Below, piece after piece: positions 53,819 through 63,939 of a stretch of 64,000 nt of DNA (its first letter is position 1; every line of letters begins with the position of its first letter). This stretch comes from Gallionellales bacterium GWA2_60_18 (lineage in GTDB: Bacteria > Pseudomonadota > Gammaproteobacteria > Burkholderiales > Gallionellaceae), in contig MGWS01000022.1 in assembly GCA_001801105.1 (NCBI GenBank), positions 20,731-84,730 on the forward strand, in the 5' to 3' direction. The notes under the pieces were generated by a model that was not told the origin of the DNA, did not search any database, and worked only from the letters and a program-made list of their open reading frames with translations. Both the position numbers and the translations under genes were made by a program.

Positions 53819-55198
53819 TTAGAACCCGAGCCTGGCGCGCAGGGCCAGCAGTTTGACGGCGCTTACTGAACTGTCGCCACCCGGACGGCTGATGATCTGG
53901 AAGTCGGGCGTCAGCTCGAAGTTGCCGTTGACCTGATAGCGGTAATAGAACTCCGCCTGCTTCTCCCAGCCATCGGCCTGGTAGCTATCCACGGCCAGCG
54001 AGTCGTTGCGGAAATCCGCCGAGGTGCGCAAGCCGCCGAAGGCCATGCCGAGGGCATCGGCGCCGCGTCCCCAGCGGTTGCCGGAAAGCGCTACTCCGGC
54101 CGTGAGCGCGCGGTCGAACTTCACCTTGCCCGTGGCCTGATGGCCGTAACGGCCGAACAGCGTCAAGTCGTCATCCACCTTCTGGTCGAGCGAGAAACCG
54201 ATCCCGGTATGGCGCTGCTCGTTGCCATCGTAGTCCGCGCCGCGTCCATTGGTCCAAAGATAGGCGCGGTAGTTGCCTGGCAGATAGTTGATGCGCGCGG
54301 CAGTTTCCGCCTGGGCGATGACGAACGGTTTAGCCAGCGAGCCGCCGAAATTGGCAGCCGATCCCGAGCCGAAGACGCCGATTGATGCGCCCCATTCGGA
54401 ACCCTTCTCGCGTTCGTTCGCATACTGGGCGATAACACCCGGCGTAAAGCCGTAGGTATCGACACCCGCGTCGCCGCCGGAATCCAGCAGCGGGTTGTGC
54501 ACGAAGGCGTTGTTCATGAACCCGGCCGATTCGTCATCGGCGATGCTGTTCTGGTCGAAGAACACGAAGGGGTCGATTTTGCCGAACGTGAGATGGACGT
54601 GTTCACGCGCATTCGCCTTACTGTCGTCCCCGAGCAGCGGCACATTGAGCTGGTACCAGGCTTGAGCCAGGATAACGGTGGAGTCGTCAGCGGGGCCGCC
54701 GGCCAACTGGAAGGCCGTGGTGTTGGGCGTGCTGGTATAGGTGTTGCCCAAGGCCACACCATCGCCCTGACCGAAGCGCAATTGGGTGAAGATATTGCCT
54801 TCGGTGTTGCCGATCTCGCCGCCGGGCAGCGCGATGGCAACGTCGCCACGATAGTTGGCAAGCGCCCCCTGATCACCTGTATTCGCCTTCTGCACCACAC
54901 CGGTGAGGCTGGCGCTGACACTGATGCCTTCGAGCGTCTCGACCTGGCGCGCCTGTTTCTGCATCGAGAGCGTCTGATATTCCACCGCCTTGAGGCGGGT
55001 GACGATCTCTGGCTCGCTTTCGCTGACGCGCTCGCTGGCGAGCGATTTTTCCAGCTCGCGGTTATGTTGCTCCATGGTCGCCAGCCGTTCGGACAGGCGT
55101 TTCAGCTCGGCCTTCAGTTCGGTCAAGTCGTCCGCCGCCGCAGGCAGCGAGAACGAGACGGCGAGCACGGCTGCAAGATATTTCATGCGTGGTTTCAT
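53819..55198 (-). CDS. OprB-like outer-membrane porin embedded in the iron uptake operon
   Basis: The 459-residue exported protein has signal peptide KYLAAVLAVSFSLPAAADD, then a coiled-coil of about 45 residues (LTELKAELKRLSERLATMEQHNRELEKSL). A beta-barrel with many FG/aromatic strand ends follows, ending RLGF with terminal Phe. Internal stretches (FTQLRFGQGDGVALGN, HVHLTFGKIDPFVFFDQN, GIGVFGSG-like) resemble carbohydrate-selective OprB porins. The start is ATG 55198, two bases after the ftrA stop. Its place inside ftr genes suggests passage of iron or an iron chelate through the outer membrane. Confidence 0.82.
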   Translation of the reverse strand: MKPRMKYLAAVLAVSFSLPAAADDLTELKAELKRLSERLATMEQHNRELEKSLASERVSESEPEIVTRLKAVEYQTLSMQKQARQVETLEGISVSASLTGVVQKANTGDQGALANYRGDVAIALPGGEIGNTEGNIFTQLRFGQGDGVALGNTYTSTPNTTAFQLAGGPADDSTVILAQAWYQLNVPLLGDDSKANAREHVHLTFGKIDPFVFFDQNSIADDESAGFMNNAFVHNPLLDSGGDAGVDTYGFTPGVIAQYANEREKGSEWGASIGVFGSGSAANFGGSLAKPFVIAQAETAARINYLPGNYRAYLWTNGRGADYDGNEQRHTGIGFSLDQKVDDDLTLFGRYGHQATGKVKFDRALTAGVALSGNRWGRGADALGMAFGGLRTSADFRNDSLAVDSYQADGWEKQAEFYYRYQVNGNFELTPDFQIISRPGGDSSVSAVKLLALRARLGF

Positions 55199-55200
55199 GT

Positions 55201-55749
55201 TTAATACCCACCCTTCTTGCCGATGCCGGCGTAGGTGAATTCCCACTCCGCCACGACCGGTTTAAACCACGGGCGCACGCCGGTGGCGCGGTCGGTATGG
55301 CGACCGAAATGATTGCCGGTCGTGTTCTCGCTGGCGCCGGGCGAATACACGGTGAACTTCACCTTGTATTTGCCGGGGCCCTTGAGCTTGACGTTATCGC
55401 CGTAGTGCGGGCCGTCGCTGGCCACCATCGGCATCATGTCGCCCTTGATGACTTCGCTGTCGCCAACCTTGCTCAGCTCATATTTCACCAGCAGGTAAGG
55501 CATCCAGAAGCCTTCGGGGAAGCCGTTCGGATTATTGTCGAGGGCGTGGATGTCGGCCTCCAGGTGGATGTCCGACTCGGATGCCTTGCGCATGTGGCCT
55601 TCCGGCTCCATCTCCACGGCTTGCAGATAGACGGCGGCGACTTCCATGCCGGCCAGGTTCTGCGGCGTGCCGATCGGATATTCGAGCGCCAGGGCGGATG
55701 TGGCCCAGAGCGCGGTAACAGCGATGAACAACGAACGTATGAATTGCAT
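55201..55749 (-). CDS. ftrA: periplasmic P19/Tp34-type iron transport protein FtrA
   Basis: The 182-residue exported protein has a signal peptide ending ALA, mature LEYPIGTPQNLAGMEVAAVYLQAVEMEPEGHMRKASESDIHLEADIHALDNNPNGFPEGFWMPYL. The Met and His residues (GMEV, EMEP, HMR, DIHLEADIH, GPHYGD) are the copper/iron ligands of P19. It dimerises in the periplasm and passes Fe(II) to FtrB/FtrC. AGGAGG-like TTTGGAGG precedes the ATG. It is first in the ftr operon, 126 bp from bfr. Confidence 0.92.
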   Translation of the reverse strand: MQFIRSLFIAVTALWATSALALEYPIGTPQNLAGMEVAAVYLQAVEMEPEGHMRKASESDIHLEADIHALDNNPNGFPEGFWMPYLLVKYELSKVGDSEVIKGDMMPMVASDGPHYGDNVKLKGPGKYKVKFTVYSPGASENTTGNHFGRHTDRATGVRPWFKPVVAEWEFTYAGIGKKGGY

Positions 55750-55778
55750 GACAAACCTCCAAAGATAAATAAATAAAT

Positions 55779-55815
55779 TGGCTGGCTTGCCGTGCTATAC
55801 GGCTGGCTGGCTGGG
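55779..55815 (-). promoter_or_regulatory. leader motif variant before ftrA, copy 3
   Basis: Plus-strand TGGCTGGCT (55779-55787) and GGCTGGCTGGCTGGG (55801-55815) lie 29 bp before the ftrA start. They repeat the words of copies 1 and 2, with a 13-bp gap. Confidence 0.35.
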
Positions 55816-55875
55816 TTAAAGGGCACTTCTAATAAACCGGCGCACGACACCTGCCGCGCACCGGGTGAAACAAAC

Positions 55876-56358
55876 TCACGAGCCGGACGCTTCACCCATC
55901 TGCGATTGCAGGTAGTTCTGCAGGCCGACCTTGCTGATCAGTTCGAGCTGGGTCTCGAGGTGGTCGATGTGCCCTTCGGTGTCGTCGAAGATGTCCTGCA
56001 GGATGCCGCGCGAAACGTAGTCGTTGATGCTTTCGCAATAGGCGATGGCGTCGCGGGTGTCGGCATGCGCGCCGAGTTCCAGCTTGAGGTCTCCGGCCAG
56101 GCATTCGGGCACGTTCTCGCCGACGATCAGCTTGTTCAGCGCCTGTAAGTTGGGCAGACCTTCGAGGAACAGCACGCGCTCGATCAGCTTGTCGGCGTGG
56201 CGCATCTCCTCAATGGATTCCTTGTATTCATGTTGGGCGAGCACCTGAAATCCCCAGTTCTTGTACATGCGCGCATGCAGGAAATACTGGTTGACCGCAG
56301 TGAGCTCGTTGATCAGGCATTTGTTCAGGAGCTGGATGGTTTTCTTGTCGCCTTTCAT
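55876..56358 (-). CDS. bfr: bacterioferritin
   Basis: The 160-residue protein starts [37 protein letters not shown]. The heme-ligating Met is in [25 protein letters not shown] (residue 52), and diiron ligands are E18, E51, H54, E94 and the later EGHIDHLE. It builds the 24-subunit heme-containing iron store. It lies 10 bp after bfd in a hemP-bfd-bfr operon. The terminal residues MGEASGS are longer than in E. coli Bfr. Confidence 0.97.
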   Translation of the reverse strand: MKGDKKTIQLLNKCLINELTAVNQYFLHARMYKNWGFQVLAQHEYKESIEEMRHADKLIERVLFLEGLPNLQALNKLIVGENVPECLAGDLKLELGAHADTRDAIAYCESINDYVSRGILQDIFDDTEGHIDHLETQLELISKVGLQNYLQSQMGEASGS

Positions 56359-56368
56359 GTGGTTCTCC

Positions 56369-56650
56369 TCAAGCGGTGATGAGTTGCATAACGAATGGTT
56401 GGGGTGTGCGGTTGCCGGCAGGTGTCTCGCGCGCCGCGCGGGCGGCGGGCATCAGCTGCATCATGAACGGACGGCGCGGCGCGCTGGCCTGGAGCGTGTC
56501 CTTCAGCACCTCGCGCGCGCAGCGCGTGCAGCGACCGCAACAGGTGCCGACGCCGAGCTGCTCGCGCAGCTGTTGCATGGTGCAGCAGCCTTCGGCTACG
56601 GCGCTGCCGATATCGCGGTCGGTCACTGCATTGCAGACACAGACGTACAT
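56369..56650 (-). CDS. bfd: bacterioferritin-associated ferredoxin with C-terminal extension
   Basis: The 93-residue protein starts [18 protein letters not shown]. Cysteines C4, C6 and the CCGRC group bind a [2Fe-2S] cluster, as in Bfd (usually 64-75 residues). A C-terminal extension repeats the pattern PFMMQLMPA and PFVMQLITA, separated by an Arg/Ala/Pro stretch. Bfd reduces stored Fe(III) in Bfr for release. AGGAGG precedes the ATG at 56650; it lies between hemP and bfr. Confidence 0.92.
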   Translation of the reverse strand: MYVCVCNAVTDRDIGSAVAEGCCTMQQLREQLGVGTCCGRCTRCAREVLKDTLQASAPRRPFMMQLMPAARAARETPAGNRTPQPFVMQLITA

Positions 56651-56658
56651 GATTCCTC

Positions 56659-56859
56659 CTATTTGGTCAGGATCAAACGGTTCTGGCGGGTCAGGCGCAG
56701 GCGGTAGGTCTCCGCGCCGTGGGTGATGACGACCTCGTCGGTGCCGGCGAACAGGGTGCGGCTGTCGAGCGTTCTCCGTGCGGCGGCGCTGCCCATGCAC
56801 GGGCTTGCCGGGGCGGCAGCCGGGTGCGGCGTTTTCGGGTCGGGCGTTTGCGGTTTCAC
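56659..56859 (-). CDS. hemP: hemin uptake protein HemP
   Basis: The 66-residue protein has ARRTLDSRTLFAGTDEVVITHGAETYRLRLTRQNRLILTK, the HemP signature, after a Pro-rich N-terminus. HemP proteins regulate heme uptake and are usually Fur-controlled; some act as activators of heme receptor genes. Here no heme receptor is adjacent; it leads bfd and bfr with an 8-bp gap. Confidence 0.9.
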   Translation of the reverse strand: MKPQTPDPKTPHPAAAPASPCMGSAAARRTLDSRTLFAGTDEVVITHGAETYRLRLTRQNRLILTK

Positions 56860-56881
56860 GATGATTCGGCCTGCTTTTGTT

Positions 56882-56925
56882 TGAGAACTGTTCTCATCCT
56901 AAATGAGAACGATTGACAAATGCAA
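56882..56925 (-). promoter_or_regulatory. Fur-like operator and promoter of hemP-bfd-bfr
   Basis: TGAGAAC-T-GTTCTCA (56882-56896) is a perfect 7-1-7 palindrome of Fur form. It overlaps a second palindrome GTTCTCAT-N5-ATGAGAAC (56890-56910). On the minus strand TTGCAT (56920-56925) and TAGGAT (56896-56901), spaced 18 bp, form a promoter that these sites would block. Confidence 0.65.
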
Positions 56926-57057
56926 GCGAAATTTTGTAGTAATGTACTGGGAGATTGCTGGCCGCTTTTGCATGGCGTCGCAAACGGGAGGTTGTTTCGC
57001 TGGCTGCAGGGAACGGCGCATGCTTTGCGCATGCGGGGGTAAGGGTTTGCGTGAGAG

Positions 57058-57079
57058 CGGGCGCCCGCTCAGGCGCCCG
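57058..57079 (-). terminator. GC hairpin after tal
   Basis: CGGGCGCC (57058-57065) and GGCGCCCG (57072-57079) form a perfect 8-bp stem 19 bp beyond the tal stop. There is no T-run, so it is a weak candidate. The rest of 56926-57097 shows no gene. Confidence 0.35.
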
Positions 57080-57097
57080 GTTTGCGGGTTGTGCCGG

Positions 57098-58048
57098 TCA
57101 GAGTTTTTCCGCCAGCGTTTTTTCCAGCTTGATCTGATCCACGGTGAAGCCGCGTATCCCTTCAGCCAGTTTTTCCGTGGCCATGGCGTCCTCGTTCATC
57201 AGCCAGCGATATTCGGTCTCGTTCAGCGGCGCCGGGCGCGCCTTGGTCGCGCCGCCGTCGGTCAGCTTGCGCTCCAGCACGCCTTGCGTGGATTCCAGTT
57301 CCTGCAACAGCGCGGGCGCGATGGTGAGGCGGTCGCAGCCGGCCAGCGCGACGATCTCGCCCATGTTGCGGAACGACGCGCCCATCACGACGGTCTGGTA
57401 GCCGTGCGCCTTGTAGTGCGCGTAGATGCGGCGCACCGACAGTACACCCGGATCTTCTTCCGCCGCGAAATCCTTGCCGCTCTTGGCCTTGTGCCAGTCG
57501 AGGATGCGCCCGACGAAAGGCGAGATCAGCGTCGCGCCCGCCTCGGCGCAGGCGCAGGCCTGGGCGAAGCCGAACATCAGCGTGAGGTTGCAATGGATGC
57601 CTTCGCATTCGAGCACTTCCGCCGCGCGGATGCCTTCCCAGGTCGAGGCGATCTTGATCAGCACATGGTCGTTGCTGATGCCCGCCGCGTTGTAGAGGCC
57701 GATCAGTTTGCGCGCCTTGGCGATGGTGGCGGCGGTGTCGAACGACAGCCGCGCATCCACCTCGGTCGAGATGCGCCCCGGGATGCTCTTGAGCACCTCC
57801 ATGCCGACACCCACCGCCAGCTTGTCCATCGCATCGCGCGCCTGCTGTTCGCGCGCGTTGCTTTGCGACTTTGCCCAAGCCACGGCATCCTCGATCAGCG
57901 GCACATATTCCGGCAGGCTCGCCGCCTTGAGCAGCAGCGAAGGATTGGTGGTCGCATCCTGCGGTTGATGGCGGCGGATCGCCTCGATGTCGCCGGTGTC
58001 GGCGACGATGGTGGTCATGGATTTCAGTTGCTCGAGCAGGTTGGCCAT
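57098..58048 (-). CDS. tal: transaldolase (TalB type)
   Basis: The 316-residue TIM barrel has [29 protein letters not shown], a Schiff-base lysine in [33 protein letters not shown], and [11 protein letters not shown]. It transfers a dihydroxyacetone unit between sugar phosphates in the pentose phosphate pathway, together with RpiA. It is monocistronic, divergent from the cation ATPase gene. Confidence 0.96.
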   Translation of the reverse strand: MANLLEQLKSMTTIVADTGDIEAIRRHQPQDATTNPSLLLKAASLPEYVPLIEDAVAWAKSQSNAREQQARDAMDKLAVGVGMEVLKSIPGRISTEVDARLSFDTAATIAKARKLIGLYNAAGISNDHVLIKIASTWEGIRAAEVLECEGIHCNLTLMFGFAQACACAEAGATLISPFVGRILDWHKAKSGKDFAAEEDPGVLSVRRIYAHYKAHGYQTVVMGASFRNMGEIVALAGCDRLTIAPALLQELESTQGVLERKLTDGGATKARPAPLNETEYRWLMNEDAMATEKLAEGIRGFTVDQIKLEKTLAEKL

Positions 58049-58173
58049 GTTCGGTGATTCCGGCGTATTGGTTTTGGGATGGCAAGCATACTACAGTGCC
58101 GGATCGCGCATATACTGCATTCATGCAAGCGATGCACGCATCGATTTAGAGAGATGATTTATGACCAGACAAC

Positions 58174-60825
58174 ATGAACCCGCACCGGCATGATATCGAA
58201 CAGCTCTACGCGCACCTGCATAGCAGCGCGCAAGGCCTGTCACAGAGCGAGGCGGCGCAGCGGCTGGCCACCCACGGCGCCAACCGGCTGGAGAAGATCG
58301 CCGCGCGTTCTCTGTCCGCCAAACTGCTCAAGGAATTCACCCACTTCTTCGCGCTGATCCTGTGGCTGGCCGCCGGGCTGGCATTCTTCGCCGAATGGCG
58401 CGAACCGGAGCAGGGCATGGCCACTCTGGGCTGGGCCGTGGTCGGCGTCATCATCATCAACGGCCTGTTCTCGTTTTGGCAGGAATACCGCGCGGAAAAG
58501 GCACTGGCCGCGTTGCGCGACCTGCTGCCGCGCAATACCACCGCGCTGCGCGCCGGCCGCGCCGTGCAACTGCCGGTGGCGGAGCTGGTGCCGGGCGACG
58601 TGGTGCTGCTCGCGGCGGGCGACGATGTGCCCGCCGATTGCCGCCTGATCGAAGCCTACGGCGTGCGCGTCAACACCGCCAACCTCACTGGCGAATCGCG
58701 CCCCAAGGCGCGCGACACGACCGCGACGGACGAAGAGCAGCCCGCGCTGCGGCGCGACATCCTGCATGCGGGCACCTCGCTGCTCTCGGGCGAAGCCAAA
58801 GCCATGGTCTATGCCACCGGCATGCGCACCGAGTTCGGCAACATCGCGCGCCTCACCCAGGCCGCGCGCGAACCGCTGTCGCCGCTGCAAAAGGAGATCG
58901 CCCACTTGTCGCGGCTGGTGGCGCTGTTCGCCACACTGCTCGGCGCGCTGTTCTTTCTCATCGGGCAATGGGTCGGCCTGTCGTTCTGGGCCAACCTGAT
59001 CTTCGCCATCGGCATCATCATCGCCAACGTGCCGGAAGGCCTGCTGCCCACCGTTACGCTGTCGCTGGCGATGGCCACCCAGCGCATGGCGAAGAAGAAC
59101 GCGCTGGTGCGCCACCTGCCCGCAGTCGAGACGCTGGGCGCGGCCAGCGTGATCTGCAGCGACAAGACCGGCACGCTGACGCAGAACCGCATGAGCATCC
59201 GGCAGATATTTTTTTCCGGTGCGTTGCACGAGCCAGACGCACTGGCCGGAGCCGAACCGCTGTCCGACATCATGCGCCACTGCCACGACCTGCGCCGCGT
59301 TGATCAGAACGGACAAACGGTGTGGCAGGGCGACCCGATGGAAGTGGCGCTGCTGCAGGGTGCGCCCGGTGGCCCAAGGTACCCGCGCCTGGGCGAGATT
59401 CCGTTCGATACCGAGCGCAAGCGCATGTCGGTGATCTGCGATACGCCGCAAGGCCGCATGCTGTATTGCAAGGGCGCGCCGGAGACGGTGCTGCCGCTGT
59501 GCGAGGCGATGCTGGAGCAGGGTAAAGTCATGCCGCTCGACGCAGCCGGGCGTGCGCGCCTGCTCGCGATGCAGGAACAGATGACGGAGCAGGGGCTGCG
59601 CGTGATTGCCCTTGCATACCGCCATGAAGCCAAGCACGAGAGCGATCTGATCTTCGCCGGGTTGATCGGGCTGGTCGATCCGCCGCGTCCCGGCGTGGCC
59701 GAAGCGATCGCCACCTGTCATGCGGCCGGTATCCGTGTGATCATGATCACCGGCGACCATCCGCACACCGCCAGCGCGCTGGCACGCGAGATCGGATTGG
59801 CACAACAGCCGCAGGCGGTGCTCGGCGAACGCGTGCGGCTGATGTCAGATGCCGACCTGCACCTGCTGCTCGACGAGCCAGATTTGCTCTTCGCGCGTAC
59901 CAGCGCCGACCAGAAGATGCGCATCGTGCAGGCCCTGCAGCGCAAGGGCGAGATCGTCGCGGTGACCGGCGACGGCGTGAACGATGCGCCCGCATTGAAG
60001 TGCGCCGACGTCGGGATAGCGATGGGCGTCAGCGGCACCGACGTCGCCAAGGAAGCAGCCGACATCGTCCTGCTCGACGACCACTTCGCCACCATCGTCG
60101 CCGCCATCGAGGAGGGCCGCGCGGTGTACGACAACGTGCGCAAGTTCCTCACCTACATCCTCACCTCCAACATCCCGGAGATGGTGCCGTATCTGGCTTT
60201 CGTGCTGTTCCGCATTCCGCTGCCGCTGACCATCATCCAGATACTCGCGGTGGATCTCGGCACCGATATGTTGCCCGCTTTGGCGCTCGGCGCGGAAAAA
60301 CCCGATCCCGCCGTCATGCGGCGCCCGCCGCGACCGCGCGGCGAACGCCTGCTCAGCCGGGAATTGCTGCTGCGCGCCTATCTGTTCCTCGGGCCGCTGG
60401 AAGCGATCGCGGGCATGGCGGCGTTCTTCTTCGTGCTGCACGGCAGCGGCTGGCAGTTTGGCGCGGCGCAGGCCTTCGACGATAATTCCTACCTGCAAGC
60501 CACCACCGCCTGCCTGTCGGCGATCATCGCCATGCAAGTGGTCAACGTGTTCCTGTGCCGCCATCCGGCCTTGTCCGTGTTCAGCCGTGGCCAGCGCTTC
60601 AACCGCCTGATCGCCTGGGGCATCGCGTTCGAGCTGCTGCTGTTGCTACTCATCGTCTACACCCCGTGGGGCAACGCGCTGTTCGGCACCGCGCCGCTGG
60701 CTGCCGGGGTGTGGCTGTTCATCGTTCCGTTCGGACTAGGCATGCTGTTGCTGGAAGAAGGGCGCAAGGCAAGAGTGCGCCGGCTTGCGCGGCAACGCAC
60801 CGAACTGCAGGCAGGCGCCGGGTAA
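58174..60825 (+). CDS. P2-type cation-transporting ATPase
   Basis: The 883-residue protein starts with a cation_ATPase_N region (HDIEQLYAHLHSSAQGLSQSEAAQRLATHGANRL). Actuator TGES is at about residue 173, the helix-4 ion motif is NVPEGLLPTVTLSLAMATQRM, phosphorylation is at CSDKTGTLTQN, and the hinge is GDGVNDAPALK. A C-terminal six-helix transport domain ends it. The PEGL motif and overall pattern fit Ca2+/Na+,K+-like bacterial P2 ATPases; the ion is not certain. No Shine-Dalgarno precedes ATG 58174. A 10-codon ORF (58161-58193) overlaps the start. Confidence 0.9.
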   Translation: MNPHRHDIEQLYAHLHSSAQGLSQSEAAQRLATHGANRLEKIAARSLSAKLLKEFTHFFALILWLAAGLAFFAEWREPEQGMATLGWAVVGVIIINGLFSFWQEYRAEKALAALRDLLPRNTTALRAGRAVQLPVAELVPGDVVLLAAGDDVPADCRLIEAYGVRVNTANLTGESRPKARDTTATDEEQPALRRDILHAGTSLLSGEAKAMVYATGMRTEFGNIARLTQAAREPLSPLQKEIAHLSRLVALFATLLGALFFLIGQWVGLSFWANLIFAIGIIIANVPEGLLPTVTLSLAMATQRMAKKNALVRHLPAVETLGAASVICSDKTGTLTQNRMSIRQIFFSGALHEPDALAGAEPLSDIMRHCHDLRRVDQNGQTVWQGDPMEVALLQGAPGGPRYPRLGEIPFDTERKRMSVICDTPQGRMLYCKGAPETVLPLCEAMLEQGKVMPLDAAGRARLLAMQEQMTEQGLRVIALAYRHEAKHESDLIFAGLIGLVDPPRPGVAEAIATCHAAGIRVIMITGDHPHTASALAREIGLAQQPQAVLGERVRLMSDADLHLLLDEPDLLFARTSADQKMRIVQALQRKGEIVAVTGDGVNDAPALKCADVGIAMGVSGTDVAKEAADIVLLDDHFATIVAAIEEGRAVYDNVRKFLTYILTSNIPEMVPYLAFVLFRIPLPLTIIQILAVDLGTDMLPALALGAEKPDPAVMRRPPRPRGERLLSRELLLRAYLFLGPLEAIAGMAAFFFVLHGSGWQFGAAQAFDDNSYLQATTACLSAIIAMQVVNVFLCRHPALSVFSRGQRFNRLIAWGIAFELLLLLLIVYTPWGNALFGTAPLAAGVWLFIVPFGLGMLLLEEGRKARVRRLARQRTELQAGAG

Positions 60826-60903
60826 ATCCCGTTGGACAGGCTGCTAGTCGCCCCCGCTTTGCGGTAAGCTACGCGCTTTCCAACACCGCACGGCGAAACC
60901 CAA

Positions 60904-62568
<1,665 letters not shown>

Positions 62569-62611
62569 ACTTAGGTTGAACAGTGCGGATGTGGTGTCGG
62601 ATCAGCGGAGA

Positions 62612-63571
62612 ATGAGTACTGCCTCTGAACATCTAGAGCAGCGGGTTCAGCGAATCCATGAGCTAATTGAGCAGCCTGGCTCTGTCGTAACTTGGAATGA
62701 TCATGTTTTTGATCCTGACAATGTAGTCCAAGCACGTCAAATCGATGTAACCATTAGGCGTGATGGGCACCTCACAATTGTGGAATGTCGGCTAAGGCAA
62801 AGGCCACAAGATGTTAGCTGGATTGAAGAGCTCATGGGGAGACGATTGAGTCTTGGTGCCGATGCGGTCATAGCTGTCTCAGCTAGTGGGTTTACAGCCG
62901 GAGCAAGGGCTAAGGCCGCTGCATACGGGGTAATACTCAGGGATTTTCAATGTCTCACTGTTGATGAGGTTAAGCGTTGGGGGCATGCTACTCGAGTGGG
63001 CGTCAGTTACATGGAGTATCTCTGGGTCGGGCTGGATTTTGGTATTCCTGAGCCACACTGGGGGCGAGTCACGAAGGCGCATATTTCTCCTCAGGTAGTT
63101 CAAGGAGTGTTGTATCCAGCCTTGAATGAAGTCGCAAATAGGGTATCTGAAATGAAGGTTCCTTCATTTGCTACTGTAACAGCCGAAGCTAGACTAGTAC
63201 CGGAAAACCTATTAGTCGGAGGAGTGCTGATTCCAGAAATTCTTGCCACAGTGAAGGTTAAGCATATACACAAGGAACTTAACCTAGCCTCGGTGGTAGC
63301 CTACGATGCACCTCTCACAGAGGCTGTAGATCGTGAAGTGCTCATTGAAAGTTTAGATAATGGGCTCTTTGAAATTACCCAATCGTCGAATCAAGTGATC
63401 GTTGAGGCTGATTTTAGTTCTTTAGATATGCCATCAAATACCCAGTTCTATGGTGCGACGATGGACTTTGGGAGAGTTGTAAGGATGAGAACCCTTCGTC
63501 CGTTAGGGATCAAGCCACCGACGTTTACCAGTGAGCTCATCAAAATACGCGCACATAAAATAACCAGTTGA
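62612..63571 (+). CDS. restriction-endonuclease-like (PD-(D/E)xK, Mrr/NERD-type) protein
   Basis: The protein has about 319 residues. The N-terminal half has VVQARQIDVTIRRDGHLTIVECRLRQRPQDVSWIEELMGRRLSLGADAVIAVSASGFTAGARAKAAAYGVILRD, the order of the Mrr/type IIP-like nuclease fold with D...E-x-R in place of E-x-K. The C-terminal half (about 190 residues) is of unknown type. Base composition is clearly lower in GC than the flanks, and codon use differs, pointing to recent acquisition. The start is uncertain: ATG 62612 has no ideal ribosome site, and in-frame GTG and TTG codons lie just upstream. Confidence 0.65.
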   Translation: MSTASEHLEQRVQRIHELIEQPGSVVTWNDHVFDPDNVVQARQIDVTIRRDGHLTIVECRLRQRPQDVSWIEELMGRRLSLGADAVIAVSASGFTAGARAKAAAYGVILRDFQCLTVDEVKRWGHATRVGVSYMEYLWVGLDFGIPEPHWGRVTKAHISPQVVQGVLYPALNEVANRVSEMKVPSFATVTAEARLVPENLLVGGVLIPEILATVKVKHIHKELNLASVVAYDAPLTEAVDREVLIESLDNGLFEITQSSNQVIVEADFSSLDMPSNTQFYGATMDFGRVVRMRTLRPLGIKPPTFTSELIKIRAHKITS

Positions 63572-63633
63572 GAGTAAAAAGTACGGAGTCGAATTGTTTT
63601 TAACGAGATGGTGTTAGCGGTAGGAGGAATGTA

Positions 63634-63939
63634 ATGCCCAAGCTCTACGAGTATTTTGGTTTGATCATCATGTTCTATGCCAATGAGCATGAGCCGGTTC
63701 ATGTCCACGGCAAGTTTCAGGACCGGGAATCTCGTGCCGAGATCATTGTGGTCAATGGCGAGATCGTTGAGATTCGATATGCAAATGTTGCCGGGCGTGC
63801 ACCGTTGGCGAGTACGGAGATGAGAAATTTCGAGGAGTTGGTTTCGGCCCGCGCGAGTGATATTGTGAGCAAGTGGATCGATTTTTTCGTGCTGCACAAA
63901 CCCGTAAAATCGGAACGCATCACAAGGAGGCTGAAATGA
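63634..63939 (+). CDS. DUF4160 domain protein
   Basis: The 101-residue protein has MPKLYEYFGLIIMFYANEHEPVHVHGKFQDRESRAEI, the DUF4160 hallmark with HxH and acidic residues. AGGAGG is found a few bases before the ATG. It overlaps the DUF2442 gene by ATGA. DUF4160-DUF2442 pairs are common in accessory regions and behave like two-gene toxin-antitoxin-like modules in layout, but no function is established. Confidence 0.8.
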   Translation: MPKLYEYFGLIIMFYANEHEPVHVHGKFQDRESRAEIIVVNGEIVEIRYANVAGRAPLASTEMRNFEELVSARASDIVSKWIDFFVLHKPVKSERITRRLK

